64,000 bases of DNA from Brevundimonas sp. (GCA_003248965.1 QFQU01000004.1:133863-197862); one strand, 5' to 3'; shown: positions 23,699-33,816, counted from the first letter of the stretch. Notes: generated by a model from the letters alone, not told the origin. Numbers and translations: made by a program.

Positions 23699-25870
23699 TC
23701 AGCCGCCCTTCAGCGCCTCGATCACCACCCCTTCGGTCAGAAGCTGGGGCAGGATTTCCGGCTCGTCCCGGCCGGGACGATAGACCAGATACAGCGGCAC
23801 GCCTGAACGCCCGTGCGCCTGAAGCTCTCGGGTGATGGCGTCGTCGCGACGAGTCCAGTCCCCCACCAGATAGACGGCGTTCGCCGCCCGGATCGCTTCG
23901 GCCACGCGGGGCGACGACAGGGCCGCCCGCTCGTTGATCTTGCAGGTCACGCACCAGTCTGCGGTCAGATTGACCAGGACGGGTCGGCCGGCGGCCGTCG
24001 CCTGGGCCACGGCCTGGGCCGACCAGGGCTGGGAGGCCAGGGCGGTCGCCGCTTCGGCGGTTTCGATGACCGCCGGTCGCTCTCGCGCCGCCATGGCCGC
24101 CGCACCGGCCAGCATCAGGGTCAGCAACAGCGCCAGGGTCGCGGTCACGACGCCGGCGACCGCCTGCCGACCTTCGGCCCGGCGGGCCTGCACGCGGCCA
24201 TAGGTCCAGCCGGCGAAGGCCAATAGCAGGCCGGCGGCCAGAAGGCCTGCCAGGGCCTGTCCCCCGCCCTGCTGGCTGAACACCCAGGTCAGCCACAGGG
24301 CGGCGCCGTACATGGGAAAGGCCAGGACGCCTTTCAGCGTCTCCATCCAGGCGCCGGGGCGCGGCAGGCGCGCCAGAAGTCCAGGCGACAGGCTGATCGC
24401 CACATAGGGCGCCGCCAGACCTAGCCCCAGGGCCAGAAAGACCGCCAGAGCCAGAGGCCAGGGCAAAACGAGGGCCGCCCCCAGGGCCGCCGCCATGAAG
24501 GGGGCTGTGCAGGGCGCCGCCACCACCACCGCCAGAACCCCGGTGAAGAAGGCGCCGGTCGCGCCGGGCAGGCGGGCCAGAGGGCCCGACCCCGCGCCCT
24601 GCAGACCGGCGCCGACATGGAAGACGCCCGACAGGTTCAGCCCGACGCCCAGCAGTATCAGGGCCAGGGTCGCGGTCACGCCCGGCGACTGCAGCTGAAA
24701 GCCCCAGCCGACGGCCTGACCGGCGGCCCGCAACGCCAACAGGATTCCCGCCAGCGCCAGGAAACTGACCAGCACCCCGACCAGGAAGGCCAGGCCGTCG
24801 CGGCGCGCGCGGGCCGGATCGTGGGCGGCGGCCGACAGGGCGGCGGCCTTCATCGCCAGCACTGGAAAGACGCAGGGCATCAGGTTCAGCACCAGCCCGC
24901 CCAGCAGGGCCAGGCCCAGGACGTGCAGCAAACCCAGGCTGGCGGGCGCCGAGGCCGGCGCCTTGGTCGCTTCGCCTTCGGGCGGGGGCGCAAGCGGGCC
25001 CTTGCCCGTCGCCCCGTCCAGCGGCGGCCCCGGCTCGGCCGTGATCTCCCAGGCGCCCTTGTCGGTGGCCAGAACGCCCGACAGGGCGCCGTCCCCCGTC
25101 TCCCGCCCCGGCGCCAGCCTCAGGGTCAGGCCCTCGGGGCCAAGCTGACCCGACTGGCCCGCCGCATGGTCGATGCGACCGGGCTCGAACGGGAAGACAT
25201 AGGCCGCGCCGACCGTTCCGCTCGCCAACGGCCCGCCCGTCGCGGTCAGGATCAAACCTTGTCCGTCACGCGTGACATGGGCCGTGATCCCGGCTGGCCG
25301 CGGCGCGGTCTCGACCGTCTTGCGGATCACTTCGCCCCAGGGCCGCGACAAGGGCGCGGTTCCCTCGCGCACCGGCAGGGCCAGGGACAGGGTCAGGGGT
25401 TCGGGCACGCACATCCGGTCGCTGCACACCAGGAACAGCGCCTGGGCCGTCAGGGTCAGGATTTCGCCCGGTCGGGCCGACGCAGGAACCTGGATCGGCA
25501 CGGGCAGGAAGACCTCGCCCGAATAGCCGTAATTCATCAGGCCCAGCAGTCTCTGGCGCGTGGGCAGGGGCCACAGGATGGGATCGGCCTTCACCCCGGC
25601 CGGCAGGGTCCAGTCCAGGGTGGTCGCCCCGCCGGAATCACCGGGATTGCGCCAATAGGTATGCCAGCCCGGCTGAATATCCTGGCGCACCGCGACGACC
25701 ACGGTGGAACCGGGCGTCGCCCACTGGGTCATGGGGACCAGTTCCGCTGCGATCCGTTCGGTTCTCTGGGCTCCGAAAGCCGGCTCGACCGCCGCCGAGG
25801 CGTGAACGGTCGGCGCCAGGACGGCCAGGATCAGGGCGGCGAGAAGGGCGAAGGGACGCAAGGTGGGCAT
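23699..25870 (-). CDS. DsbD/ScsB-type protein-disulfide reductase
   Basis: The 723-residue protein has a signal peptide and an N-terminal periplasmic immunoglobulin-like domain (about 25-270, with PGWHTYWRNPGDSG and a C-x4-C segment CSDRMC). A DsbD membrane domain with about eight helices follows; PCVFPVLAMKAAAL and AAPCTAPFMAAALG hold its two functional cysteines. A C-terminal thioredoxin domain has WCVTC (C640, C643). It carries electrons from cytoplasmic thioredoxin to periplasmic thiols. ATG 25870 begins a normal signal peptide; an in-frame ATG at 25912 is possible. Confidence 0.92.
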   Translation of the reverse strand: MPTLRPFALLAALILAVLAPTVHASAAVEPAFGAQRTERIAAELVPMTQWATPGSTVVVAVRQDIQPGWHTYWRNPGDSGGATTLDWTLPAGVKADPILWPLPTRQRLLGLMNYGYSGEVFLPVPIQVPASARPGEILTLTAQALFLVCSDRMCVPEPLTLSLALPVREGTAPLSRPWGEVIRKTVETAPRPAGITAHVTRDGQGLILTATGGPLASGTVGAAYVFPFEPGRIDHAAGQSGQLGPEGLTLRLAPGRETGDGALSGVLATDKGAWEITAEPGPPLDGATGKGPLAPPPEGEATKAPASAPASLGLLHVLGLALLGGLVLNLMPCVFPVLAMKAAALSAAAHDPARARRDGLAFLVGVLVSFLALAGILLALRAAGQAVGWGFQLQSPGVTATLALILLGVGLNLSGVFHVGAGLQGAGSGPLARLPGATGAFFTGVLAVVVAAPCTAPFMAAALGAALVLPWPLALAVFLALGLGLAAPYVAISLSPGLLARLPRPGAWMETLKGVLAFPMYGAALWLTWVFSQQGGGQALAGLLAAGLLLAFAGWTYGRVQARRAEGRQAVAGVVTATLALLLTLMLAGAAAMAARERPAVIETAEAATALASQPWSAQAVAQATAAGRPVLVNLTADWCVTCKINERAALSSPRVAEAIRAANAVYLVGDWTRRDDAITRELQAHGRSGVPLYLVYRPGRDEPEILPQLLTEGVVIEALKGG

Positions 25871-25944
25871 TCCGAAAGGCGCGAGAAGCCTGCGGACCTT
25901 AGGCGCTTGCATCCCCTTTCGCCATCACGCGCGGCTGCGCGCGA

Positions 25945-26391
25945 TCAGCGCGGGGCGACCTCTACGATCACCTCGGTGCGCCGCCGCAGCAATTCGTCCT
26001 GACCCGAAGGCGTGACCGCGCCGGCGTCGCCGGCCGCCGCCACCTCGAACACCGGGGCCGGCATGCCGGCGCGGGTCAGGGCCTGGGCCACCGCGCGGGC
26101 GCGCTGCTGCGACAGGGTCATGTTGGCCTCCGACGCGCCCGTGGCGTCCGCCAGCCCCAACACCCGCACCTTGGCGACCCGGCACTGACGCGCCTTTTCC
26201 GCTGCCGTGTTCAGCAACAGCTGCGCCGCATCCGTCAATCGCGCCTGGTTCTCCACGAAATAGACGTCGAACCGGCCCGACTGGCACCCGCTCTCGCCGA
26301 CCACCAGCGACGACCGTTTCGGCGTCTGCGCGCACCCGACCGCCGCCAGGCCGATCGCCACCGCAACCACGCCCGCTTTGAAAACCTTCAT
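25945..26391 (-). CDS. OmpA-family lipoprotein
   Basis: The 148-residue protein has a lipoprotein signal with lipobox LAAVGC (Cys about residue 20). An OmpA-like peptidoglycan-binding domain (about 40-145) follows: VYFVENQARLTDAAQLLLNT, then VLGLADATGASEANMTLSQQRARAVAQAL. It is probably an outer-membrane lipoprotein contacting peptidoglycan. The consensus GHTD motif is changed to GLADATG, so binding may differ. A GAGGGGGTC site precedes the start. Confidence 0.85.
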   Translation of the reverse strand: MKVFKAGVVAVAIGLAAVGCAQTPKRSSLVVGESGCQSGRFDVYFVENQARLTDAAQLLLNTAAEKARQCRVAKVRVLGLADATGASEANMTLSQQRARAVAQALTRAGMPAPVFEVAAAGDAGAVTPSGQDELLRRRTEVIVEVAPR

Positions 26392-26420
26392 GACCCCCTC
26401 CTTGAAACTGCCCCTCGGAC

Positions 26421-26456
26421 ACGAAAGGGGCGGCCCATCCTTTGACGCGCCGCCCC
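26421..26456 (-). terminator. Probable intrinsic terminator
   Basis: On the minus strand a stem GGGGCGGC (26456-26449) pairs with GCCGCCCC (26434-26427), followed by TTTCGT. It lies downstream of the glycine-zipper lipoprotein gene. A second stem (26469-26477 with 26482-26490) stands between them without a T-run. Confidence 0.5.
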
Positions 26457-26503
26457 CGGAACTCAAGCCCGGTCGCGCCTCCGCGACCGGAAACCGGCGT
26501 CGA

Positions 26504-26854
26504 TCAATAGCGACGCTGGCCGTTCTCCCAGTAGCACTCGTCTTGGCGATTGTCATAGCAGTAGTAGTACCGGCCCTGGCTGTCGCGGTAGCGCTGCTGG
26601 TTGTTGCGGTCCTGGTTCGAGCCGCGGATCGCGCCCGCCGCGCCGCCGACGGCCGCGCCGATCAGGGCGCCCGTGGCCGCATTGCCGCCGCCGACGTTGT
26701 TGCCGACGATGGCGCCGGCGACCGCGCCCAGGCCTGCGCCGATGGCGCCTTGGCGAACCGCCTGGTTCGGGCCGCTGTTGTAGCCGTAGGGATCGCTGGC
26801 GCAGGCCGACGCCAGCAGACCGGCGCCCGCAATTGCGATGATCGCTTTGTTCAT
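26504..26854 (-). CDS. Glycine-zipper lipoprotein
   Basis: The 116-residue protein has a lipobox (LLASAC, Cys about residue 18). A long glycine zipper follows (about 38-80, IGAGLGAVAGAIVG and ALIGAAVGGAAGAIRG), then a polar tail ending YYYCYDNRQDECYWENGQRRY with two cysteines. This pattern is seen in small outer-membrane lipoproteins of the SlyB/Rick_17kDa-like group. The start ATG 26854 follows AAAGAGGATTT. Function is probably envelope integrity, by family analogy only. Confidence 0.85.
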   Translation of the reverse strand: MNKAIIAIAGAGLLASACASDPYGYNSGPNQAVRQGAIGAGLGAVAGAIVGNNVGGGNAATGALIGAAVGGAAGAIRGSNQDRNNQQRYRDSQGRYYYCYDNRQDECYWENGQRRY

Positions 26855-27046
26855 GATGAAATCCTCTTTGTCCCTGGGGTCGTCCCGAGTTTCAAACGTC
26901 ACGATAGGGTTCAGGTTCCGCCGAAGGCGGGGATCGAACAGGCCGTTCGTCCCGAACCGTATCGTCTTGACCACTGTGCGAACCATTGCGGCCGAAATAC
27001 AGCCACGCTTCCGGAACGGGCGACGAGACGAGACGTTCCGTCGCCC

Positions 27047-28009
27047 ATGAACGAGCTTGCGCACCCCCCGTCCCATAGTCCGCCTTCGCCGTCGGCAGAT
27101 GCGTCCGACACGCCCGCGCATGTCCTGACGCCGCATGTGGCGCTGAAGCGGGTGGTCATGCTGGTCAATCCGCTGTCGGGCAGCGTCGGCCCGCGCGCGG
27201 CGGACGAGGCGCGGACCTTGCTGGAGGCCTACGAGCTGGAAGCCAAGGTGATCGTCCTGTCCGGCAATTTCGACGCCCATATCGCCGAAGCCTTCGCCGA
27301 CAAGCCGGACGCCATCCTGGTGCTGGCGGGCGACGGCACGGCCCGGGCGGTGGCTGCGCGCGCCCGTTCGGATGGGCCGATGATCGCGCCCCTTCCGGGC
27401 GGCACCATGAACATGTTGCCCAAGGCGCTTTACGGCACGGCGGACTGGAAGCTGGCGCTGAAGCGGGCGCTGGAGGAAGGCGCGCCCCAGCCGGTCTCGG
27501 GCGGCGAGGTTCAGGGCGAATATTTCTATTGCGCCGCCATCCTGGGTTCGCCCGCCCTGTGGGCGCCGGCGCGCGAGGCGGTGCGGACCGGCAAGCTGAA
27601 ACTGGCCTGGCAATATGGCCGCCGGGCTTTCAAGCGGGCCTTTTCCGGTCGGCTGCGCTTCACCCTGGACGGGGGCGAGAAGCGTCGCACCGAAGCCCTG
27701 GTCCTGATCAGCCCGATGATCTCCAAGGCCATGGAGGAGCCGGTGGGGCTGGAAGCCGCCGCCATGGACCCCTCGGACACCACCCAGGCCTTCCGCCTGG
27801 CGGCCACCGCCCTGTTCAGCGACTGGCGTCAGGATCCGGCCGTCTCCACCCGGCCGGCGCGTCTGATCGAGGTGCGGGCCCGCTCGCGCATTCCCGCCGT
27901 GATCGACGGCGAGCCCCTGCAGCTGAAGCCCGAGGCGGTGATCCGTTTCGTGCCCAAGGCCTTCAAGGCCCTGGCGCCCCTGCCGCCCTCGGCCGAGGAC
28001 AGCGTCTGA
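27047..28009 (+). CDS. Diacylglycerol kinase family (DagK/YegS-like) lipid kinase
   Basis: The 320-residue protein has a DAGK catalytic domain: VVMLVNPLSGSVGPRA (about residues 36-51), then the nucleotide motif LVLAGDGTARAVA and PLPGGTMNMLPKAL, the GGT segment of the family. The C-terminal half matches the YegS-type beta domain. The substrate is probably diacylglycerol or a related lipid. Residues 1-30 are Pro/Ser/His-rich and likely disordered. Its stop overlaps the start of the metallophosphoesterase gene as TGATG, so the two form an operon. Confidence 0.88.
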   Translation: MNELAHPPSHSPPSPSADASDTPAHVLTPHVALKRVVMLVNPLSGSVGPRAADEARTLLEAYELEAKVIVLSGNFDAHIAEAFADKPDAILVLAGDGTARAVAARARSDGPMIAPLPGGTMNMLPKALYGTADWKLALKRALEEGAPQPVSGGEVQGEYFYCAAILGSPALWAPAREAVRTGKLKLAWQYGRRAFKRAFSGRLRFTLDGGEKRRTEALVLISPMISKAMEEPVGLEAAAMDPSDTTQAFRLAATALFSDWRQDPAVSTRPARLIEVRARSRIPAVIDGEPLQLKPEAVIRFVPKAFKALAPLPPSAEDSV

Positions 28010-28872
28010 TGGGGCGGCTGCTTCAGTTCTCAGACGTCCATTTCGGCTGCGAGCACAAGCGCGCCTGCGCCGCCGCCCTGGACTACGCCCACGCCACGCC
28101 CAACGACCTGATTCTGATCACTGGCGACATCACCCAACAGGGCTTTCCCGACGAATTCAAGGCCGCCGCCGCCTGGATGCGCGCCATGCCCGAGCCGCGC
28201 TTCGTCATCGTGGGCAATCACGACGTGCCCTATTGGGACGCCGTCGCCCGCGTCTTTCATCCGTGGCGGGCGTTCGAGACGGCGACCGGTTTTCCGGCCC
28301 ACGACGGTCAGTTCCGCGGCGACGCCCTGATGGTGCGCGGCGTCGTCACAGCGCGCGGCTGGCAGGCGCGGCCCAACTGGTCCAAGGGCGTCATCGACCT
28401 GGATCAGACGCGTCGCGCGGCCGAGGCGTTGCGCCAGGCGCCGATCGGGGCGCTGCGCATTCTGGCCTGTCACCACCCGCTGATCGAAATGGTCGGCACG
28501 CCCATGACCGGCGACGTCAAACGTGGCGACGAGGCCGCCCTGATCTTCGCCGAGGCGGGGGTCGATCTGATCATGACGGGCCACGTCCATGTGCCCTTCG
28601 CCATGCCCATTCCGTTGGCGGATCATTGCTCCTACGCCGTCGGCTGCGGAACCCTGTCGCACCGCGAGCGCGGCTCCCCGCCCGGCTTCAACCAGATCGA
28701 CTGGGACGCCAGGACCATCACCGTCACGGCCCTGGCCTGGGACGGCGAACGCTACAACTCCCATCAGGTCTGGCGTCTGCCGCGCCGGCAGGACACGCGA
28801 AAGGCCGCCACGGCCCCCAGTCCGGACAGGCCCGGCGAACTGGAGAAGGCCGTGGTCGCCCCCGAGTCCTGA
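28009..28872 (+). CDS. Calcineurin-like metallophosphoesterase
   Basis: The 287-residue protein shows the full metallophosphoesterase motif series: FSDVHFG (Asp-x-His), ITGDITQQG (GD), IVGNHDV (GNHD), LACHHPL (second His) and MTGHVHVPF (GHxH). It is cytoplasmic, and the substrate is unknown. Phosphodiesterase activity is expected, perhaps on a lipid or nucleotide, because it is coupled by TGATG to a lipid kinase gene. The start is fixed by this overlap. Confidence 0.88.
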   Translation: MGRLLQFSDVHFGCEHKRACAAALDYAHATPNDLILITGDITQQGFPDEFKAAAAWMRAMPEPRFVIVGNHDVPYWDAVARVFHPWRAFETATGFPAHDGQFRGDALMVRGVVTARGWQARPNWSKGVIDLDQTRRAAEALRQAPIGALRILACHHPLIEMVGTPMTGDVKRGDEAALIFAEAGVDLIMTGHVHVPFAMPIPLADHCSYAVGCGTLSHRERGSPPGFNQIDWDARTITVTALAWDGERYNSHQVWRLPRRQDTRKAATAPSPDRPGELEKAVVAPES

Positions 28873-28882
28873 GGGCGGCGGC

Positions 28883-30328
28883 TTAGCGGAACGGCGGCTC
28901 GTCGAAGGCCCGCAGCTTGCGCGAATGCAGGCGCGAGCCTTCGTTACGCATCAGATCGACCGCCTGGATGCCGATCTGCAGGTGTTCGGAGATCGAGCCT
29001 TCGTAGAAGCGGTTGGCCTGGCCCGGCAGTTTGATCTCGCCGTGCAGCGGCTTGTCCGACACGCACAGCAGCGTCCCGTAGGGCACGCGGAAGCGATACC
29101 CTTGCGCGGCGATGGTGGCGCTTTCCATGTCGATGGCGACGGCGCGGCTCTGGTTGAAGCGCAGGGCCGACTTGGAATAGCGCAGCTCCCAGTTCCGGTC
29201 GTCGGTGGTGACGACAGTGCCGGTGCGCAGGCGCAGCTTGACCTCGTCGCCCGGCATGCCGCTGACCGACTTGGTGGCGTCATAGAGCGCGCGTTGAACT
29301 TCGGCGATCGACGGGATCGGAATATCGGGCGGCAGCACCGCGTCCAGGACGTGATCGTCGCGCAGATAGGCGTGGGCCAGGACATAGTCGCCGATGGTCT
29401 GGCTGGCGCGCAGGCCCCCGCAGTGACCGATCATCAGCCAGACGTGCGGACGGGTGACGGCCAAATGATCCGTGATCGTCTTGGCGTTGGATGGGCCGAC
29501 GCCGATGTTGACCAGGGTCACGCCCTTATGGCCGGGCGCGGTCAGGTGATAGGCCGGCATCTGGTGCTTCTTCCAGGCCGTATCGCTGATCGCCGTCTCG
29601 GGATTGGGCGTGTCGCGGGTGATCACGACGCCGCCGGCGCAGGACAGGGTCTCGTAAGGGCTGTCCGGCGTCTGAAGCTGTTCGATGGCCCAGCGCACGA
29701 ACTCGTCGACGTAACGATTGTAGTTGGTAAACAGCACATAGGACTGGACGTCGTCTACCGGCGTGCCGGTGTAGTGCTTAAGCCGCGCCAGCGAGAAATC
29801 CGTCCTCAGGCCATCGAACAGCGATAGCGGCAGATCCTCTGCGGGATCGAACAGGCCGTCGGCGATCTCGTCACCTATATTGGCCAGGTCGGTGGTCGGG
29901 AACCATCGGGCCAGGGCGGCCGTCATCGACCGATCCAACGCGACCTCCAGTCCGTCGGTCACATAGGGGAAGGGAATTTCCTGGCGCGAGACCTCGACTT
30001 CGAAGGTCGCGTCATACTCCCGCTCCAGCAGTTCCAACTGTTCGGTCAGATAGGGACGGAACAGGTCCGGCCGCGTAACGGTGGTCGAATAGACCCCCTG
30101 TTTGGACAGGCGGGCGTAGGCGCGCGGCTCCAGGTCCTGGGGGCGATCCCCGTCCCAGCGGATGCGAAGTTCGGGATAGGCGAACACCCCTTCGGCGCGT
30201 TTCAGCGGATCGGGCCGCGCGCCGGTCTCGACGAAATCCCGCACGGCGTCGCGCAGGTTGGTCACGGATTGGGTGTAGAGGGTTTCGAGGCGGTCCAGCG
30301 CCGCCTGTGCTGTCATCTGTTTTGTCAT
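28883..30328 (-). CDS. amn: AMP nucleosidase
   Basis: The 481-residue enzyme hydrolyses AMP to adenine and ribose-5-phosphate. The N-terminal family-specific domain (about 10-190, with VTRPDLFRPYLTEQLELL) precedes a nucleoside-phosphorylase-like domain. That domain carries VNIGVGPSNAKTITDHLAVTRP, MIGHCGGLRASQ, AVAIDMESATIAAQGYRF (catalytic-site Glu and ribose-binding Met-Glu) and LCVSDKPLHGEIK. ATG 30328 has an AGAGGAAG site. It is divergent from the Bcr/CflA transporter gene. Confidence 0.95.
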   Translation of the reverse strand: MTKQMTAQAALDRLETLYTQSVTNLRDAVRDFVETGARPDPLKRAEGVFAYPELRIRWDGDRPQDLEPRAYARLSKQGVYSTTVTRPDLFRPYLTEQLELLEREYDATFEVEVSRQEIPFPYVTDGLEVALDRSMTAALARWFPTTDLANIGDEIADGLFDPAEDLPLSLFDGLRTDFSLARLKHYTGTPVDDVQSYVLFTNYNRYVDEFVRWAIEQLQTPDSPYETLSCAGGVVITRDTPNPETAISDTAWKKHQMPAYHLTAPGHKGVTLVNIGVGPSNAKTITDHLAVTRPHVWLMIGHCGGLRASQTIGDYVLAHAYLRDDHVLDAVLPPDIPIPSIAEVQRALYDATKSVSGMPGDEVKLRLRTGTVVTTDDRNWELRYSKSALRFNQSRAVAIDMESATIAAQGYRFRVPYGTLLCVSDKPLHGEIKLPGQANRFYEGSISEHLQIGIQAVDLMRNEGSRLHSRKLRAFDEPPFR

Positions 30329-30456
30329 GACTTCCTCTAGCGAAGCTTCTTGTCTTTGGCGAGGCGCCGTCCGGTCAATCTCGATTTCGCTGCATTGCAG
30401 CAATTTATGACAGGCGCACGGTTGCGGATCGAGGCGCGACGACGCATCTGGTCCCA

Positions 30457-31707
30457 ATGTCCGTTTCCGCTGCGTCAGTCCCCGCCAAGAAAGAGCCCGG
30501 CTTCGTCGAGTTCGTCTGTCTGATCGCCCTGATGATGGCCCTGAACGCCCTGGCCATCGACTCCATGCTGCCGGCCCTGCCCCACATCGGAGCGGATCTG
30601 GGCGTCGCCAACGAAAACGGCCGCCAGTGGGTGGTGACCGCCTATCTGCTGGGCTTCGGCGGGGCGCAGTTGATCTACGGACCTCTGGCCGACCGGTTCG
30701 GGCGCAAGCCCGTCCTGATGTTCGGCGTCGGCGTCTATGTGCTGTTCAGCCTGCTGGCGACCCTGGCGCCGACCTTCGACACCCTGATCGCCGCGCGTGT
30801 CGGTCAGGGTCTGGGCAGCGCCTGCACCCGTGTTCTGGCCGTCTCCATCGTGCGCGACCGCTACGAGGGGCGGACCATGGCGCGGGTCATGTCGTTCAGC
30901 TTCCTGGTCTTCCTGGGCGTGCCCATCCTGGCCCCGTCGCTGGGCCAGCTGATCATGCTGGTCGGCCCCTGGCGCTGGATTTTCGCCGGACTGGGTCTGG
31001 TCGGCGTCGGCCTGATCGTCTGGGCGGGCCTTCGCCTGCCCGAGACGCTGAAGCCCGAGGATCGCCTGCCCATTCAGGTCAAGCGTCTGGCCTCGGCCTA
31101 TCGGGTCGCGCTGACGGACCGCACCGCCGTCGGCTATACGCTGGCCATGACGGCGATCACCGGGGCGCTGTTCGGCTTCATCAACTCGTCCCAGCAAATC
31201 TTCGCCGACGTCTTCCACGCGGAGGCGGTGTTTCCGGCCGTCTTCGCCCTGATCGCGGGCGGTATCGCCGTGGCCTCCCTGGTCAATGCCCGGTTGGTGG
31301 TCAAGCTGGGGTCGCGCAAGATTTCCCACACCGCCCTGATCGGCTTCACCAGCATCGCCGCCGTTCACGCCGCCGTGGCGATCAGCGGCCATGAATCGAT
31401 CTGGACCTTTGCGGTGCTGCAGACCCTGACCATGTTCTGCTTCGGCCTGATCGCGGGCAATTTCGGATCGATGGCGATGGAGACCATGGGCAATATCGCC
31501 GGCACCGCCGCCTCGATCCAGGGCTTCGTCTCGACCATCGTCGGCTCCCTTCTGGGCTTTGCGGTGGGCCAGCAGTTCAACGGCACGACCGTGCCCATGT
31601 CGCTGGGCTTCACCTGTTTCGGCCTGATCGCCCTGGGCTGCGTCCTGTTCGCCGAACGGGGGCGGCTGTTCCGCGCCCATCATGCGCCGGTTCGCGCCGA
31701 GGCTTGA
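30457..31707 (+). CDS. Bcr/CflA family drug-resistance MFS transporter
   Basis: The 416-residue protein has about 12 transmembrane helices and MFS motif A, GPLADRFGRKPVLM (about residues 75-88), between helices 2 and 3. The first helix carries the Bcr/CflA signature ALAIDSMLPALPHIGADL. Motif C-like GVPILAPSLGQLIM appears in helix 5. It probably exports small drugs by proton antiport. It is divergent from amn. Confidence 0.93.
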   Translation: MSVSAASVPAKKEPGFVEFVCLIALMMALNALAIDSMLPALPHIGADLGVANENGRQWVVTAYLLGFGGAQLIYGPLADRFGRKPVLMFGVGVYVLFSLLATLAPTFDTLIAARVGQGLGSACTRVLAVSIVRDRYEGRTMARVMSFSFLVFLGVPILAPSLGQLIMLVGPWRWIFAGLGLVGVGLIVWAGLRLPETLKPEDRLPIQVKRLASAYRVALTDRTAVGYTLAMTAITGALFGFINSSQQIFADVFHAEAVFPAVFALIAGGIAVASLVNARLVVKLGSRKISHTALIGFTSIAAVHAAVAISGHESIWTFAVLQTLTMFCFGLIAGNFGSMAMETMGNIAGTAASIQGFVSTIVGSLLGFAVGQQFNGTTVPMSLGFTCFGLIALGCVLFAERGRLFRAHHAPVRAEA

Positions 31708-31768
31708 TCTTTTTCGCGTTTCCGCGCGTTCTCCGGCCAATCGCAAAGATCAGCTCGGGAATACCTCG

Positions 31769-33721
31769 ATGACGCGCAAAGCGCTCGGCCTCGTCTCCGC
31801 CCTCGCCCTCGCTTCGGCCATGGGCCTGTCCGCCTGCTCCACCCCCACCGGCGGCGCCTCGCTGGCCCCGCCCGCCGTCGCCCCGGCGCCGGGACCCGAA
31901 GCGGTGGACGTCCACACCCACGCCCGGCCCGAGATCGCCCGCGTGGTCGACGTGGCCCTGGACCTGACCGCGAACTTCCAGGCCAAGACCCTGTCGGGCA
32001 CGGCGACGCTGGACATCCTCGCCGTTCCCGGCGCCAACGAGATCGTGCTGGATATCCGCGACCTGGACATTCAGGACGTGCGCGACGCCGCCGGCCAGCC
32101 ATTGCGCTATGTGGTGGGCGACAACGATCCGATCCTGGGCCAGCCGCTGACCGTCTATTTCCCGGCCTTCGCCCCCGATGAGCGGCGCAAGATCACTATC
32201 CGTTATTCGACCCGCCCCGACGCGGCGGCGCTGCAATGGTTGAACCCCAGCCAGACGGCGGGCGGTCAGAAGCCCTATCTGTTCAGTCAGGGCCAGGCGA
32301 TCCTGACTCGCACCTGGGTCCCGACCCAGGACAGCCCCGGCATCCGCCAGACCTATTCGGCCCGCATCACCGCGCCCGAAGACCTGACCGTGGTCATGAG
32401 CGCCGATCATCTGACGCCGAACGGCGAGCCGGCCGCCGCCGGGATGAAGACCTGGCGCTTCCGCATGAACAATCCGATCCCGCCCTATCTGATCGCCATC
32501 GGCGTGGGCGACATCGCCTTTGCGCCGTTCGACGGCCGCACCGGGGTCTGGACCGAGCCCAGCCGCCTGCGCGCCGCCCAGTGGGAGCTGGAGCCCACCG
32601 CCCAGATGGTGACGGCGGCCGAGCGGCTGTACGGCCCCTATCGCTGGGGCCGCTACGACCTTCTGGTCCTGCCGCCCTCCTTCCCGTTCGGCGGGATGGA
32701 GAACCCCAAACTGACCTTCGCCACCCCGACCATCATCGCCGGAGACCGCTCGCTGGTGTCGCTGGTGGCGCACGAACTGGCCCACTCCTGGTCGGGCAAT
32801 CTGGTCACGAACGCCACCTGGGACGACTTCTGGTTGAACGAGGGTTTCACCGTCTACTTCGAGAACCGGATCATGGAGTCGGTTTATGGCCATGACCGCG
32901 CCATGCAGGAGCAGGTGCTGGGCTGGGACAGTCTTCAGGACACCCTGAAGTCCCTGCCGGCGGCGGACACCCGCCTGCATCTGGACCTGAAAGGCCGCGA
33001 TCCCGACGACGGCATGAACGACATCGCCTATGAGAAGGGCGCCCTGTTCCTGCGGACCATCGAACGCACCGTCGGGCGCGATCGGTTCGACGCCTGGCTG
33101 CGCGGCTATTTCGACCGCAACGCCTATCGCCCGATGACCACGGCCATGTTCCTTCAGGACATCCGCGACAATCTGATCAAGGGCGACGCGGCGCTGGAAA
33201 GCCAGTTGCAGATGGACGCCTGGGTCTATCAGCCCGGTCTGCCGTCCAACGCCGTGGCCCCGGTGTCCCACGCCTTCGAGCCGGTGGACGCGGCCGCCGT
33301 CGCCTTCTTCAAGGACAAGGGCCCGGCCTCGGCCATTCCGTGGTCGGACTGGAACACCCAGCAGCGCCAGCGTTTCCTGGGCTGGCGTCCCGACGGCCTG
33401 CGGACGGGGGCCGACTGGCTGACCGACGCCCAGCTGGCCGATCTGGAACGCACCCTGAATCTGGCGAACGAAGGCAACAGCGAACTGACCTTCGCCTGGC
33501 TGCAGATCGCCCTGGCCCACCGCTATCAGCCGTCGGTCGCCACGGCCGAAAATTTCCTGACCAGCCAGGGCCGTCGCAAATTCGTTCTGCCGCTGTTCCA
33601 GACCCTGTGGAACGAGGGCGACTGGGGCCGGTCCAACGCGCGCCGCATCTACGCCGAGGCCCGGCCGCTGTATCACCCCGTCACCGCCGGTTCGGTCGAT
33701 GAACTGGTCGGCCGTCCCTGA
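31769..33721 (+). CDS. M1 family zinc aminopeptidase (leukotriene-A4-hydrolase-like), lipoprotein
   Basis: The 650-residue protein has a lipoprotein signal with lipobox GLSAC. An N-terminal beta-domain follows, then the exopeptidase motif GGMEN (308-312) and the zinc site HELAH (335-339) with third ligand E358 in LNEGF. C-terminal helical repeats complete an LTA4-hydrolase-like layout. It likely trims peptides in the periplasm. ATG 31769 starts the signal peptide, 61 bases after the transporter stop. Confidence 0.92.
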   Translation: MTRKALGLVSALALASAMGLSACSTPTGGASLAPPAVAPAPGPEAVDVHTHARPEIARVVDVALDLTANFQAKTLSGTATLDILAVPGANEIVLDIRDLDIQDVRDAAGQPLRYVVGDNDPILGQPLTVYFPAFAPDERRKITIRYSTRPDAAALQWLNPSQTAGGQKPYLFSQGQAILTRTWVPTQDSPGIRQTYSARITAPEDLTVVMSADHLTPNGEPAAAGMKTWRFRMNNPIPPYLIAIGVGDIAFAPFDGRTGVWTEPSRLRAAQWELEPTAQMVTAAERLYGPYRWGRYDLLVLPPSFPFGGMENPKLTFATPTIIAGDRSLVSLVAHELAHSWSGNLVTNATWDDFWLNEGFTVYFENRIMESVYGHDRAMQEQVLGWDSLQDTLKSLPAADTRLHLDLKGRDPDDGMNDIAYEKGALFLRTIERTVGRDRFDAWLRGYFDRNAYRPMTTAMFLQDIRDNLIKGDAALESQLQMDAWVYQPGLPSNAVAPVSHAFEPVDAAAVAFFKDKGPASAIPWSDWNTQQRQRFLGWRPDGLRTGADWLTDAQLADLERTLNLANEGNSELTFAWLQIALAHRYQPSVATAENFLTSQGRRKFVLPLFQTLWNEGDWGRSNARRIYAEARPLYHPVTAGSVDELVGRP

Positions 33722-33816
33722 CGCAGCGCGCACAGGCGTGAGCATGCCGATGGATCGCGTTGCGGTGCGGCGCCCCATCGGCTATCCCGCCCTCACTGCA
33801 TGGACTGGAGTTTCTG